Shown: one piece after another, positions 49,101 to 59,742 of the stretch
Numbering within the stretch: the stretch's first letter is position 1
Layout: every line of letters starts with the position of its first letter
NCBI RefSeq assembly: GCF_000003605.2
Contig: NW_003105600.1
Coordinates: 251,961 to 315,960 of the forward strand
Length of the DNA stretch: 64,000 nt
Reading direction: 5' to 3'
Source: Saccoglossus kowalevskii
Taxonomy: Eukaryota > Hemichordata > Enteropneusta > Harrimaniidae
Made by a program: the position numbers and the translations under genes
Notes under the pieces: model-generated
The model's input: only the letters and a program-made list of their open reading frames with translations
Databases searched by the model: none
Told to the model about the DNA's origin: nothing

Positions 49101-52100
49101 ACGAGCAACCAGAGACATGACGTCATATACCGTAATTGATGCATATATAGTTAGCTTAGTGTAGTTACTTTTGGTGCAATCCAGTAGAAAGTCTTTGCAA
49201 AATGTTCTTTTTTTTCTGGAGTAAAGGTTTAATCACACAATCGAATCTATTGGGAATTCACTCTATGTCGGTCAACGTATATAAAATTGTGTTATCGATT
49301 TTACGCTAGAAAGAGAATAGAAACAAGAAAACGCAATTTTCAACATGGTTAGGAAAACAGATGGCAAAGGTGCATGATCTATTTATGGGGTTGTGCATTT
49401 ACGCAAACATACGGAAATCTGCAATCTGAAATCTGTTTGTTTGAACGAATGAGATTATACAAATAAATAAATGAGATTTGTATAACAATTTGGCACCATA
49501 TCTGTTGCACACATAGAGTGTGGGCAAATATACAGTACCTTTATATATCAGTAGTATAAATAGAATAAGTATATATCGGGTTATTTGTTCGTTGTCAACA
49601 GCATTTTACTATCTTAGAAATACAGAAAAGCAGTGTTTTGTGATGCACCAGGTTTATCTGTCAATGGAATCGACACAGTTGGTCCTGTCGAACACATACA
49701 CATGCAAATCAATTGTTGATAAAAACGAAAGAAGAAAATATGGGGGAAATCTGATAATACCTATGTCCAAACGACTTTATCACTATCCATGCTTTCAAAC
49801 AAATTACAGAAATGACACTCTAATGAAAAATAAATACAGCACTTATTCGTTAAGCTTATATAATTTAAATGCATACAATATTCCTGAACATCAATACAGA
49901 TTTGTAGACGAGGCCATCGCGCTGGAAAAAAATCCTGATTCAATTGATGAAGCTGTAGATTCATAATCGTATGAGAAGTGACTCATCTGCTATTCAGATA
50001 CCTAAATAATACCTGGGCAGACATTCAACAAAGCACATGATTCGAAATGTTCTTTCAATAGCTCCGGGGGATTCAGAAATCCTTCAAAAATAGCTCTGTT
50101 TGCCTCGTCCTAACAGAAACTTGTTTTTTGCCCGGCGGCGTCATGCGTGGGTGGATCGGTAGCACACAGTACAGTCGGGGACAACTGAATACGGCGTAAT
50201 TCCCATAATGTCAGACCTAATCAAATAGTTTGTGGATATTACCGCGATTTATCACGACTACATTCGAGATTTTCTTTATTGGAACAAATAATCTGCAGTA
50301 CACTTTGAATTATGTAAGAGAGAACTTCTCTTAAGGATAAAGTTGTACGGTGTTTTTCTTCAGGGTGGCCAGGTTGCGGTAAATGATCATGAGGGCACTC
50401 CATAGTTTTGAATTAATTTGGAGGCGCCTAACGTAATAGTAAATACATAATATGGACGTCAATGTCAAAAGACCTGATGATATATATGTATGATGTAAGT
50501 CCCACTGACGTATCTTGTGACTACAATAATTACAAGTTAAGAACATACATTCAATGTAATCGTATTACATTCTTTGGAGACACTATGATAGGGGAAATAA
50601 GATCATCTTCCTATCATGACGACACTGCGGCAATTTAATGCAATACACCAGCCGTACGTAGACCAGACAGCTGATCGCAGCTCAAGGGAGGAACGAAAGC
50701 ATGTTATCAAATGTTGTAGATTAATTTGTCAATCCTGTGATTTAATCGTCGGCTGATTACATACTAATTGTTTCAACGGACGCTGACGTTAATCTTATTA
50801 TAATGTGTCAGTAACGGCTTTTCAAATTGTGCCATCACGTATGCCAAGTATCAGACGTAATACACTAAAGATAGTATGACACAGATTATGGATAGTATAT
50901 CAGGTTTCTGCTCAGCTCATCTATACAGACATCTGCTACACATAAATGCTCGTAAACATACAGTACCAACTGGATAATCCATTATGTATCGTAATAAAGT
51001 GGTAATTAGAAAAAAAAAACAAATAAACATTACGGAAATAAAATAACCAGTGTGTATACGAGTACAACTGATGTTTGTCGTCATTAAACAATTGCTATTA
51101 CCTTCTCGCGTTACCCATAATGCACGTTGATCACAAACGGTCTCATTTTTTTTCAAGGCATGCGGAAAGGGAGGGTTGAATAGCTGTAAAAGTTCATTTG
51201 TTCAAAGAAAGAAAGGAAGAAATGGTAACGTATATAACGCTCTCGATAACGAGACCTCATGCGATATATACAGCTGTGCTACGTAGTATCGAATGTTGTA
51301 TGTGACATCGACGTAGACACTCGTATTGCATGTATTACTATCGAGCGCATATGGAATACAAATTGAAATGGTCTCAATAAATCTGAGTAACACTTCACTA
51401 AGGTTTAAAGACTGTCACATTTTGCTTCCAAAAATATACACAATTGTGTGATCATGCTTCAAACAAATACCATAGCTTATGGGATTCTGGCTGTGAAATA
51501 CAGTGTGCTAAGGGGGAGTTTTTTTTTTAAATGTAACCTATTTTACCTACAGAAAAAACGACAACGCAAATAGTTAGTGAACTAGGAAATAAACATCACT
51601 GACACCAGTCATATATCGGTGAATAATACTGCATTAGCCTCGTAAATAAAACAATACACCAGGCACAATTCCATTCGTTAAATCTTCGATTTTCCATAAC
51701 AATATTAATAGGCGTCTGTCTAATTGCAGCGTATTCCTCGTAGCTATGGAATATAGAATGAACTCCTCTCACATCCGCCCTGTATAGTATTAGTATTCAA
51801 ATCCAAAGAAAGGCAACTTATGAAACTCTACTGCTCCGATGAACTGCACATGTACTGACATGTTTCCAGAGAATTATTAATTGCTAACATCTTTACTCTG
51901 GAACTACATTAGATGTGAGGAAACGCCTGATGTGAAGAAACGTCACATCGGAGACTTGAGATCAATCCGAGAGTAAATTACATCACGCTGTTTTGTATCC
52001 CGAACACAATGCAGCGGAAACGCACCGGTACAAAAGTAAACGCTGCTCTCGCTTCCCAGGTATGTTGTGATTGTACAGAATTGAACGCACAGAATACTTT

Positions 52101-55100
52101 CTGTCAAAGCACGTCAATTTGTTTAACAAGTGATGGTACTGAAGTGTAATTCTCTTCCCGTTTTCAGACATTTAAATATAACATGTAAGTGTACTGTCTT
52201 GTCTTTGTGGACTTCTTTGCTTTTGTGACTTAAAACGCTATGTATCTACTGATTCAACATACAGTTTCTAAACCAATTTACGTCTCTTTCAAAGCGTGAC
52301 AAAACGAAATGATACATATATGCATGTAGAATATACTTTATGTATTTATATAGAGATCGTTTCTCTTCTACCATTTTATTGTACCTTATATCTAAGGAAC
52401 AAATAACTTTGACTTGTTAGTGAACTGCATGATGCTTAAATAACTGTAACATTGTCAATCTTCAATTTACGATGATTGGACAGCAAAACATACCTATTCT
52501 ATTACACTTTTTATTTAGCATAATCACATTTTATTAGGCAGCGTGGCACCATGAGAAAACAACATAATGCTTCCAGATGAAAAAGCCCCACACATATAGG
52601 AGAATGCAATTTACATTTTGATATCACTTTTCATTCACCAGTATTATGTAGTCCACTATTTTTATCCTCCCGCAAAGAATTATGGGTAAAACATGACATC
52701 ATGGTCACTGTTTTCATCTATAATTCCATAGAGTTATATTAATATTAAGATTACTCACATTACGTAATGATTTCAACCGAATGCCAAACCGTACGTGTCT
52801 AGACGACCCGGCGCGTTATCCAAACCATAATCAATTACATAACTGTGCTGTATTGAAATCGGGGAATTCAGAATTTGTCGTGGAATTAGAATGATTCTTT
52901 GCAAATGATCGCAAAGCGATCGTTGCCAGGCGACGTGAAATAATGAACGCGACAATGAAAGACCCATTCCTTGATATATATATGTAGGTAACTATACCAC
53001 CATCGGTATAAATTTAGATGATGAATATGATCTAACAATTAACATAAAACATGTCTAATCCATTCATATACATGGGAGAAAATATAGTTGCCGCTAAATG
53101 GGTTTAGTTGAAGGTTGCATAATTCGCCAAAGTATCGGATGTCTAACACATATCATATTACGTAATGCTAGTTGATTTCTTCTTTTTATGGCTCTTTTCG
53201 CCTTCCCCGGAAAGCACGACTCGATGCATCCAGACGCCATACAGACACCGGGCAATATGGTTCTGGCAAATGACATGCATTTCCATAATTACCCCCGCAT
53301 AACCCCACCGGTGCAGGGCTCATAGCGAATATACATTCAAGTTGCTTTGACACAAGCATATTAGTGGTGATAGTGACTCAGTTTGCCAGCATGTGCGCAT
53401 CGCTACACACGCAGCCAAATCGATCCAGGGTAATGTCGTTGTCGATATTAATAGAGCTTTACAGACTTTTACATTCGTGCCTGTATATTATGCGGAGGAT
53501 AGCATACTGAATATTATCCATGCACATTATGCAGGTTTTTTTCGCACACAATGTAAATGTGTGTGCTGTGCTATTTATGTCATGCATTAATTTTGTAATG
53601 TTACCAATATCTGTAATTTAATCACTCACCAAATGATGTCGGTCATTCGATGTATAAAACGACAGTTGTTAGGGTTGACTGTTGTATGTCAAGGAAAATG
53701 CTTCCGGTTACACCATTTTAAGTAAAACTTTATTCTGTTAGTTATTGTAAATGGAAGTGCACCATAAAATAGCCAAGACCAGAAACAATATACTGCATAA
53801 CATAAGTGTGTACGAACCGTTCTAACCAGCAATCAGTACCTGGGTTGTTATGCGCGTTACGTGGCGGAAGCTCGAGCGTTAATTGCAATGCAACAAACAA
53901 CAACAACAACAACAAACATTCTGGTATAACATTTTATGCAATAATAAAGTAACTGTACGTACCACTCTTGCTACATCTTCAAATTCAATACTAAGCGGCT
54001 CCATTGCGCGAATGATCGAGAGTAAAGACTGGATAGCGTTTCCATAAATGACAGGTTTGAATGCAAGGCAATCGTCTTTGGAAAATCCATCGTGGTGTAT
54101 AATTCTGTCGAAATATCAAAAAAATACATGAGTTACGTAATTTGAATAGAGCAAAAAAGATCAAACATGTATGAACATATCGACTACTCGCATATATATA
54201 TATGTATATATGTATATTTATCTATCAAAGTATTAATATAGCTCGAGGTAGCACTGTAACACATCTGATTATTATATCACAGTGTTCATTCAAAACACGC
54301 TTCTCAGTGTCAGGACCCTAATGTTATTTTTCTCCATTATGCTTACAGTGTTGCAATTATTGTTTTTATCTCGGATCCCGGGGAAATCAAATATAATACT
54401 GTGAAATACTTTATTTAAGCTGGAATTAAGTGTTTTGTGTGGAATTTATTTTCACTGATTTTTTATGAGTTGGGTGTAAAATAAAGGGAAAAAAGGTATA
54501 TTCGCTTGATTTTATTTTCACTGAATCGTCCCTTCAGCGAAAATAGAGAAAATTGATTACAAGAAAAAATAAAGTATTTTACAGTATAATATAATGGTGA
54601 CAATATGTGCACTGGTTCTACTAAAACTAAACATACATATAATTCATATATGAACTATTGGTTGAGGATATAATCGGTTTATAGATAGTCCGTCTATTGA
54701 AATATGATGGGTAATTTTAATCTTAACTTTGTTCTGTGTTAAAATGTAAGTCGATCTGTCAATATATTTAAGTGTACAAATCGGATATAAGATATAATGT
54801 TTTCTATCTGACACAATATACGTAATACAAACAATTTCAAGTGTTATTGTCAATATCAAGCACATTAAAATACTAACATTAAGCACCATGCTCGTCAATG
54901 TGTCGCTGTGTTTACAGTCGCAGAATTCTCTCTAAAAGCAACTTGAGATTATAAGGAAGAAAATATGAAAATGCGTTCTCAAGCGTGAAAAGAAGTGGGA
55001 GTATATTTCCGGGAAAACGGATGAAAGAGAAGTCAAACCAGGCGTGGTAGTCTTTAATGATGATAGGATATTCGAATAACCATTCGAATGTTAATTGTGT

Positions 55101-58100
55101 GTTTTAATAGAAACATGTAGACTGTGCTCGCCAGTCGCTTACCGATATGTGGGTGTGTACAGAGAAGTACGCTGTTATAAACAATATAATCAATTGTATT
55201 TTAAAAAAATATAATATATTGAATGTGATTACATTCAATTGATCTGTTTGTTGGACAATTTGAGAAATATACTTTGTTATCGAGAACGGAATGGGGATAA
55301 ATATGCTCCAGTTGCTAGGATACTTTTCCCCGTGGTCAACGTAATCGAGTTTGAGAATGATATGTCGCAGTAACGTGATGTGACCAAACTTGAAAATAAT
55401 TGCATTAAATAATTGAACCAATCAGCATTTCTATTCTGTAGGAAGTCAAGCTGGTAACCAAATACGTTTGCTTATTATCGGGACATTTTCTCAATTACAT
55501 CAAAGGCGAAATTCAATGTCAGGACAGCACGACCGATCTACTATATCACGTGACATCCTTAGTAAATCGCGATAGAATTGTTCAAATGACACGGGAACCA
55601 CAACATTATATGGGTACATGTGGGACAAGATAGGCAACGTTTATAAATTTGAACGAGCGCTGTGCGATGACGGTGTCGCTTTAAATATGGTTCACGCCAC
55701 AAATACGTTTAACTTGAAAAATACAGCTATAACCAGTTACCCTAATACGAATATGAAACAAACAATATTACAGGCATGCTAAATTCATCACAGAGTACAT
55801 CTGCCACCAAATAGAGAGACAGTTTTGTTGTGATCAAATCGAATTCTTCAAAGGCGACTAAATATAGAATGACATTTGCCCGCTGCTGTGAATAGATCAC
55901 ATTGTGTGAAATGGGGCTATTGAATCTCATTTGCAACATTAAAAGTATAAGTGCATCAGAAATATAGTAAGAAAATCGTCAGAGCCCATTTAATCTGCGT
56001 GAGTTCCAGTCCTTTTAGAAACTGCAAGGACATTTGTTGTCTAACTATTAACAGAAGAGGAGAAGACGCAGAGGAATTACATTGTGTAGCGAACGTGCCA
56101 ATTTGCCGATACTTAGTCATTCGTATTAGTATGACATGCCAGGGGGACGCATTAGTTTAATGAATCACGTCATTATAAAAACAACACGTATTCTAAGCAC
56201 ATTTCTCACAACTATGGACCATGGTCTGTGTCTAAACTGACATTTTTTAACTCTAAAGGAATGCATCCCGAATGTAAATGGCCACTGTGGGCAGCTCAAT
56301 AGACGCGGGCGTTTTATTCACTATTTCGACAATCTCACTAAAAGCACCTAGTGGAATTTAATTGTGCCAATGTGCATTTCTCAGTCCTTGTTTCTATTTA
56401 ATCATATCTCCATTGATACGTCAAGGTTACAAACAGAATAGTGTCTACATAGAATATTTTGTGGTTCAGTTCATGTCCGAAACAATTTCAAACTATTTTC
56501 AAATTGTTTATGCTTGTTTTAAACAGTTAAACATAAAATTCATATTTTATCGCAAATATTACACAACCAAATGTTTCCGTACTATAACTTTCAATCATTT
56601 ATTTTAAAAACAAAACTAGTTTTCTTGTGTATTATGTGAAAGATGCCGTGTTAGATATGTGTGATAGGCATGTTTTGAATAATTCATTGACTTAATTTAA
56701 TTTGCTATGGCCGTCGTTTGTGTTATGAACATATTTGAGTACATTATGAACCTGTTTGGAAGTATTTTAGACATATTTGAATGAATTATGGATATGTTTG
56801 TATTATTAACATGTTTATACGTGCTATTGACNNNNNNNNNNNNNNNNNNNNNNNNNNNNNNNNNNNNNNNNNNNNNNNNNNNNNNNNNNNNNNNNNNNNN
56901 NNNNNNNNNNNNNNNNNNNNNNNNNNNNNNNNNNNNNNNNNNNNNNNNNNNNNNNNNNNNNNNNNNNNNNNNNNNNNNNNNNNNNNNNNNNNNNNNNNNN
57001 NNNNNNNNNNNNNNNNNNNNNNNNNNNNNNNNNNNNNNNNNNNNNNNNNNNNNNNNNNNNNNNNNNNNNNNNNNNNNNNNNNNNNNNNNNNNNNNNNNNN
57101 NNNNNNNNNNNNNNNNNNNNNNNNNNNNNNNNNNNNNNNNNNNNNNNNNNNNNNNNNNNNNNNNNNNNNNNNNNNNNNNNNNNNNNNNNNNNNNNNNNNN
57201 NNNNNNNNNNNNNNNNNNNNNNNNNNNNNNNNNNNNNNNNNNNNNNNNNNNNNNNNNNNNNNNNNNNNNNNNNNNNNNNNNNNNNNNNNNNNNNNNNNNN
57301 NNNNNNNNNNNNNNNNNNNNNNNNNNNNNNNNNNNNNNNNNNNNNNNNNNNNNNNNNNNNNNNNNNNNNNNNNNNNNNNNNNNNNNNNNNNNNNNNNNNN
57401 NNNNNNNNNNNNNNNNNNNNNNNNNNNNNNNNNNNNNNNNNNNNNNNNNNNNNNNNNNNNNNNNNNNNNNNNNNNNNNNNNNNNNNNNNNNNNNNNNNNN
57501 NNNNNNNNNNNNNNNNNNNNNNNNNNNNNNNNNNNNNNNNNNNNNNNNNNNNNNNNNNNNNNNNNNNNNNNNNNNNNNNNNNNNNNNNNNNNNNNNNNNN
57601 NNNNNNNNNNNNNNNNNNNNNNNNNNNNNNNNNNNNNNNNNNNNNNNNNNNNNNNNNNNNNNNNNNNNNNNNNNNNNNNNNNNNNNNNNNNNNNNNNNNN
57701 NNNNNNNNNNNNNNNNNNNNNNNNNNNNNNNNNNNNNNNNNNNNNNNNNCTTCAAACGTTCATTATGGACATATTTGTATTATTAACATGTTTGAATGTT
57801 CTATTGACATGTTTCTATTATTAACAGGTTTAAACGTGGTATTGACATGTTTGTATCATTAATATGTTTAAACGTGATATTGACATGTTCGTATAATCAA
57901 CATGTTCAAACGTGCATTATTGGCATATTTGTATTATTAACATGTTCAAACGAGCTATTGACATATTTGTATTATTGACATGTTTGAATGAGCTATTGAC
58001 ATATTTGTATTATTAACATGTTTAAACGTGCTATCGACATGTTTGTATCATTAACATGTTTAAACGTGATATTGACATATTCGTATTATTGACATGTTTG

Positions 58101-58568
58101 AATGAGCTATTGACATGTTTGTATTATTAACATTTTTAAACGTGCTATTGACATATTTGTATTATTGACATGTTTGAATGTGTTGTTGACATGTTTGTAT
58201 TATTGACATATTTAAATGTGTTATTGACATGTTTGTATTATTAACATGGTTAAACGTGCTATTGACATATGTGTATTATTGACATGTTTAAACGTGTTAT
58301 TGACATGTTTGTATTATTGACATGTTTGAATGTTATTGACATGGCAGTGAAAGATATAATTCACATATGTTCAACAAAGATAACTAAATATTATATTTGA
58401 AGCATGGGACCCACGCGATGTATACAAAATATGTAAAATACATTGAAAACGTGCTGCGTGACAAACGTGACGCTTTACGTAAATTTACTTTTTTACAACC
58501 ATATATAATAATAACGTATACTCACTTCATTTGCTTTACAATAGTACTCTTGCCTGATTCACCAGCAC
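32016..58568 (-). CDS. G-protein alpha subunit, Gi/o class (exons 2-8, exon 1 outside reading)
   Basis: This is the GTP-binding alpha subunit of a heterotrimeric G protein, which couples seven-pass receptors to effectors at the inner plasma membrane. Six coding exons join in phase and give about 314 residues. All guanine-binding motifs are present: P-loop GAGESGKST, switch [11 protein letters not shown] with its catalytic Arg, DVGGQR with the catalytic Gln, NKKD, and TCATDT. Exon lengths 43, 142, 130 and 154 are those of animal Gi/o genes. Two oddities: family exons 4 and 5 are a single 287-bp exon, and the C-terminus reads [10 protein letters not shown]. The N-terminal exon (about 118 coding bases, with the myristoylation start) was not found up to 64000. 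The paralogue cannot be named; it is a divergent Gi-like member, and Gv or a lineage-specific copy are alternatives. Intact and probably functional. Confidence 0.96.
32276..32339. other. Intronic imperfect hairpin upstream of the last G-alpha exon
   Basis: The arm GCGTGTGCGTTGCAAGTGAG plus CCTGTG pairs with CACAGGCTCTCCACACGC, with a bulge of several bases. A second small stem, CGTCTGTAGACG, sits in the loop. It lies about 70 bases before the splice acceptor at 32207 in the direction of transcription. A structural effect on splicing is only conceivable. Confidence 0.5.
33937..34090 (-). CDS. G-alpha exon 7 (NKKD motif)
   Basis: 154 bases, the family's usual length. The acceptor is cgtttatag|AAT; the donor is ACTG|GTAAAT. 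It encodes [19 protein letters not shown], then [17 protein letters not shown] (the guanine-specificity NKKD) and [12 protein letters not shown]. It enters in phase 0 and leaves in phase 1, and joins the last exon as Gly. The usual ICNNKWF motif is changed to TLNSGWF, a sign of divergence from canonical Gi. Confidence 0.96.
35709..35838 (-). CDS. G-alpha exon 6 (switch II, DVGGQR)
   Basis: 130 bases, the family's usual length. The acceptor is tttctgtcgcag|G; the donor is ATG|GTGAGT. It encodes [18 protein letters not shown], then [15 protein letters not shown] and AEDEEM. The catalytic Gln and the switch II residues are intact. MVDVGG replaces the near-universal MFDVGG, and RSQ replaces RSE. 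The first G completes the Lys codon of the previous exon. Plus-strand open frames over this exon are shadows. Confidence 0.97.
36855..37031. mobile_element. MITE with TTAA ends, in G-alpha intron 5
   Basis: 177 bp. The left end is TTAAAGGGGGGTCGTCACCT; the right end reverse complemented is TTAAAGCGGGGG, then AGTTGTCACATGCGCATG. The C-run at 37011-37024 is part of the right end. 'aaaggctcatg', 'caatgacacgctat' and 'catctgacgcatg' are shared with 40757-40857. The ends resemble those of the copy at 870-1008, so they may be one superfamily. Confidence 0.7.
37841..38127 (-). CDS. G-alpha fused exon 4+5 (helical domain end and switch I)
   Basis: 287 bases, exactly the sum of the usual 158-base exon 4 and 129-base exon 5, with no intron between them. 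The acceptor is tttttcttatag|AAA; the donor is TTTCAA|GTAAGC. It encodes [18 protein letters not shown], then [53 protein letters not shown] and [17 protein letters not shown]. The switch I Arg (target of cholera toxin in Gs) and Thr are present. The intron has most likely been lost, or this lineage never had it. Confidence 0.97.
39870..40082 (+). CDS. Small unrecognised open frame inside G-alpha intron 3
   Basis: 70 codons from ATG to TGA, with a TATATATAAATA run just before the ATG. The product starts [17 protein letters not shown] and ends IPLDEEK. Composition is more balanced than typical noise frames in this window, but there is no recognised family, no repeat match and no splice partner. 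The TATA run lies too close to the ATG to be a usual core promoter for it. Treat as a weak candidate. Confidence 0.12.
   Translation: MECTDISNLGSVRTLYMPCDREHPITHLPKSIFSSWFPTSLGQTETFNVLQTEQMDYNIQYTAIPLDEEK
40757..40857. mobile_element. MITE fragment, same family as 36855-37031
   Basis: It shares 'ctaaaaacgcaaaggctcat', 'caatgacacgctatt', 'ccatctgacgcatg' and a right end CAGGTGACGACTCGCCCGCT followed by TTAA. The left end with its inverted repeat is missing. Same orientation as the longer copy, 3.9 kb away in the neighbouring intron. Confidence 0.65.
46125..46156. repeat. (TTG)n microsatellite
   Basis: About ten and a half perfect GTT/TTG triplets. It explains the Val-rich open frame that crosses it. 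Related simple repeats are (TTA) at 45967-45985 and (CAA) at 53891-53917. Confidence 0.9.
53963..54104 (-). CDS. G-alpha exon 3 (helical domain)
   Basis: 142 bases, the family's usual length. The acceptor is atatttcgacag|A; the donor is AGAGTG|GTACGT. It encodes [20 protein letters not shown], then [17 protein letters not shown] and IEFEDVARV, matching the start of the alpha-helical domain of Gi/o (IIHEDGYSEEE, IQSIIAIIRAM). The first A completes a Lys codon with the previous exon. Confidence 0.96.
56715..58345. repeat. 38-bp minisatellite in G-alpha intron 2 (interrupted by the N gap)
   Basis: The unit is TTTAAACGTGCTATTGACAT with GTTTGTATTATTAACATG. After the gap there are about 15 consecutive units; before it about three more diverged ones. 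Each unit is itself a diverged dimer, since both halves end ATT(G/A)ACATG, which suggests a 17-21-bp ancestor. Open frames called through the array are artefacts. Confidence 0.9.
56832..57749. other. Assembly gap, 918 N
   Basis: A run of N placed inside the minisatellite. The array reads in the same register type on both sides, so the missing sequence is most likely more repeat and the true length is unknown. Confidence 0.97.
58526..58568 (-). CDS. G-alpha exon 2 (43-bp P-loop exon)
   Basis: 43 bases, the characteristic tiny exon of Gi/o genes. The acceptor is ttttttatccag|G; the donor is ATGAA|GTGAGT. It encodes [14 protein letters not shown], the P-loop that binds the GTP phosphates, with Lys and Ser intact. 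It needs a preceding exon that ends with a single G (usual ending IKLLLLG). Confidence 0.96.
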
Positions 58569-59442
58569 CTGGATAAAAAAACACATGAGTCGTTGAATAT
58601 GGCGTCGGAAGAAATATAAAATGTAGTCGTACATACACAGTATATAACATGTACGTACTTGTACATACTAACTACAATAGAAGTTGAAATAAACATAAAT
58701 GACCACTCTATAAAAGTACATTTACATTTCAAGCATAATTATTTGGCGATAAATAAATTCGCTACCAAATATTCTTATATATTTTTTTATGTTTATAACT
58801 TATACGTGTCCACAATCATACACAGCTCTGACTTCGAGTGCGTTGAGTTCTCCGGTGTATATTTCAACGAACGAAACAAAGCAATAGAACATAGCAACAT
58901 GCAATAACATTTTCATATATGAATGAATGAAAGAAATAATTTGATTGTATGCTACAATTTGATTATTTGCTTGTATTATTTACAATCAGAACGATAAACA
59001 ATCAATTTTAAATATGCAATCTCAATATCCTACGGGGATCGGTTTCACATTGGAAAGAATACATTTGGTCTTCAAGTACTAATGCCACTTGGTGACTCCC
59101 TGCTGATACACAAATTACTACTCCACAACCAGATAGTATTTAATCTATAGTGCACATTAAATCAGGATTTTGATGTGAAGACTAAGTGGTTGTCAATTAT
59201 ATTACAATAATGACGTCATAGAAGTCTGGTCATAATTATTATTAAAATAAATATGATGTATACACATTGTGACAACGGAGTGGGAAGGGGCATATACACC
59301 ATTATCGCATATTCAGAACGTGATGATGTCGAAATATTAAGTAAATATACTGCATATTATCATTAATCTTTGATTTATATATAATTAACTCAATTTTAAA
59401 TGCGCAATAACATGCATGCCTAGACATTTCTACATTCAATGA

Positions 59443-59742
59443 TGCCAAACAATATACTATTATCCGCATGATATTAGCGGAATTAAGAGAAAGATTGAAG
59501 CGGGTCTAAATAACAGATTGGATAATGTGGACTTCTGGCATCTTCAATTTAATTTCATAGGGTTAAACAGGAATAAAAATGAGCTGAGTGATGATATGTT
59601 ATCATCGTTGATATCAAGATGTTGTCATGACATCACGATGAACTACCCCGCCTGCGTCTCCTTTCAACATGCTCCCAATCTTATTGATGTTTGCAAAATG
59701 AATGGACTCCTTGTACTTATTAATTTAAAAGGTATATTGTGA
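59443..59742 (+). CDS. Unrecognised open frame inside G-alpha intron 1
   Basis: About 99 codons are open from a stop at 59440 to TGA. The stretch has a mixed composition with segments such as GIKRKIEAGLNNRLDNVDFW and LSDDMLSSLISRCC. An atattag acceptor-like site (59476) and an AAAAG|GTATAT donor-like site near its end could frame an internal exon. No family is recognised and no partner exon is seen. It may be chance. Confidence 0.14.
   Translation, partial: CQTIYYYPHDISGIKRKIEAGLNNRLDNVDFWHLQFNFIGLNRNKNELSDDMLSSLISRCCHDITMNYPACVSFQHAPNLIDVCKMNGLLVLINLKGIL

Larger units (their letters stand above)
38128..53962 (-). other. G-alpha intron 3, 15.8 kb
   Basis: The longest intron of the gene. Beyond the MITE fragment at 40757 and a few microsatellites I see no exon with both splice sites and family resemblance. 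The plus-strand frame at 49520-49966 has only a non-ATG start and no recognisable motif. A small ATG frame at 39870-40082 is listed separately. Confidence 0.6.
54105..58525 (-). other. G-alpha intron 2, 4.4 kb, with minisatellite and gap
   Basis: It contains no exon that I can support. Its upstream half is occupied by the 38-bp minisatellite and the N gap. The remainder is AT-rich unique sequence. Confidence 0.7.

Noticed and set aside
49520-49966. Open frame of 148 codons in G-alpha intron 3
   Set aside because: It starts at GTG, has no recognised motif, and is within chance expectation for 64 kb in six frames.
56697-57824. Long open frames of 330-350 codons across the N run
   Set aside because: They consist almost entirely of undefined residues in the assembly gap, flanked by minisatellite sequence.
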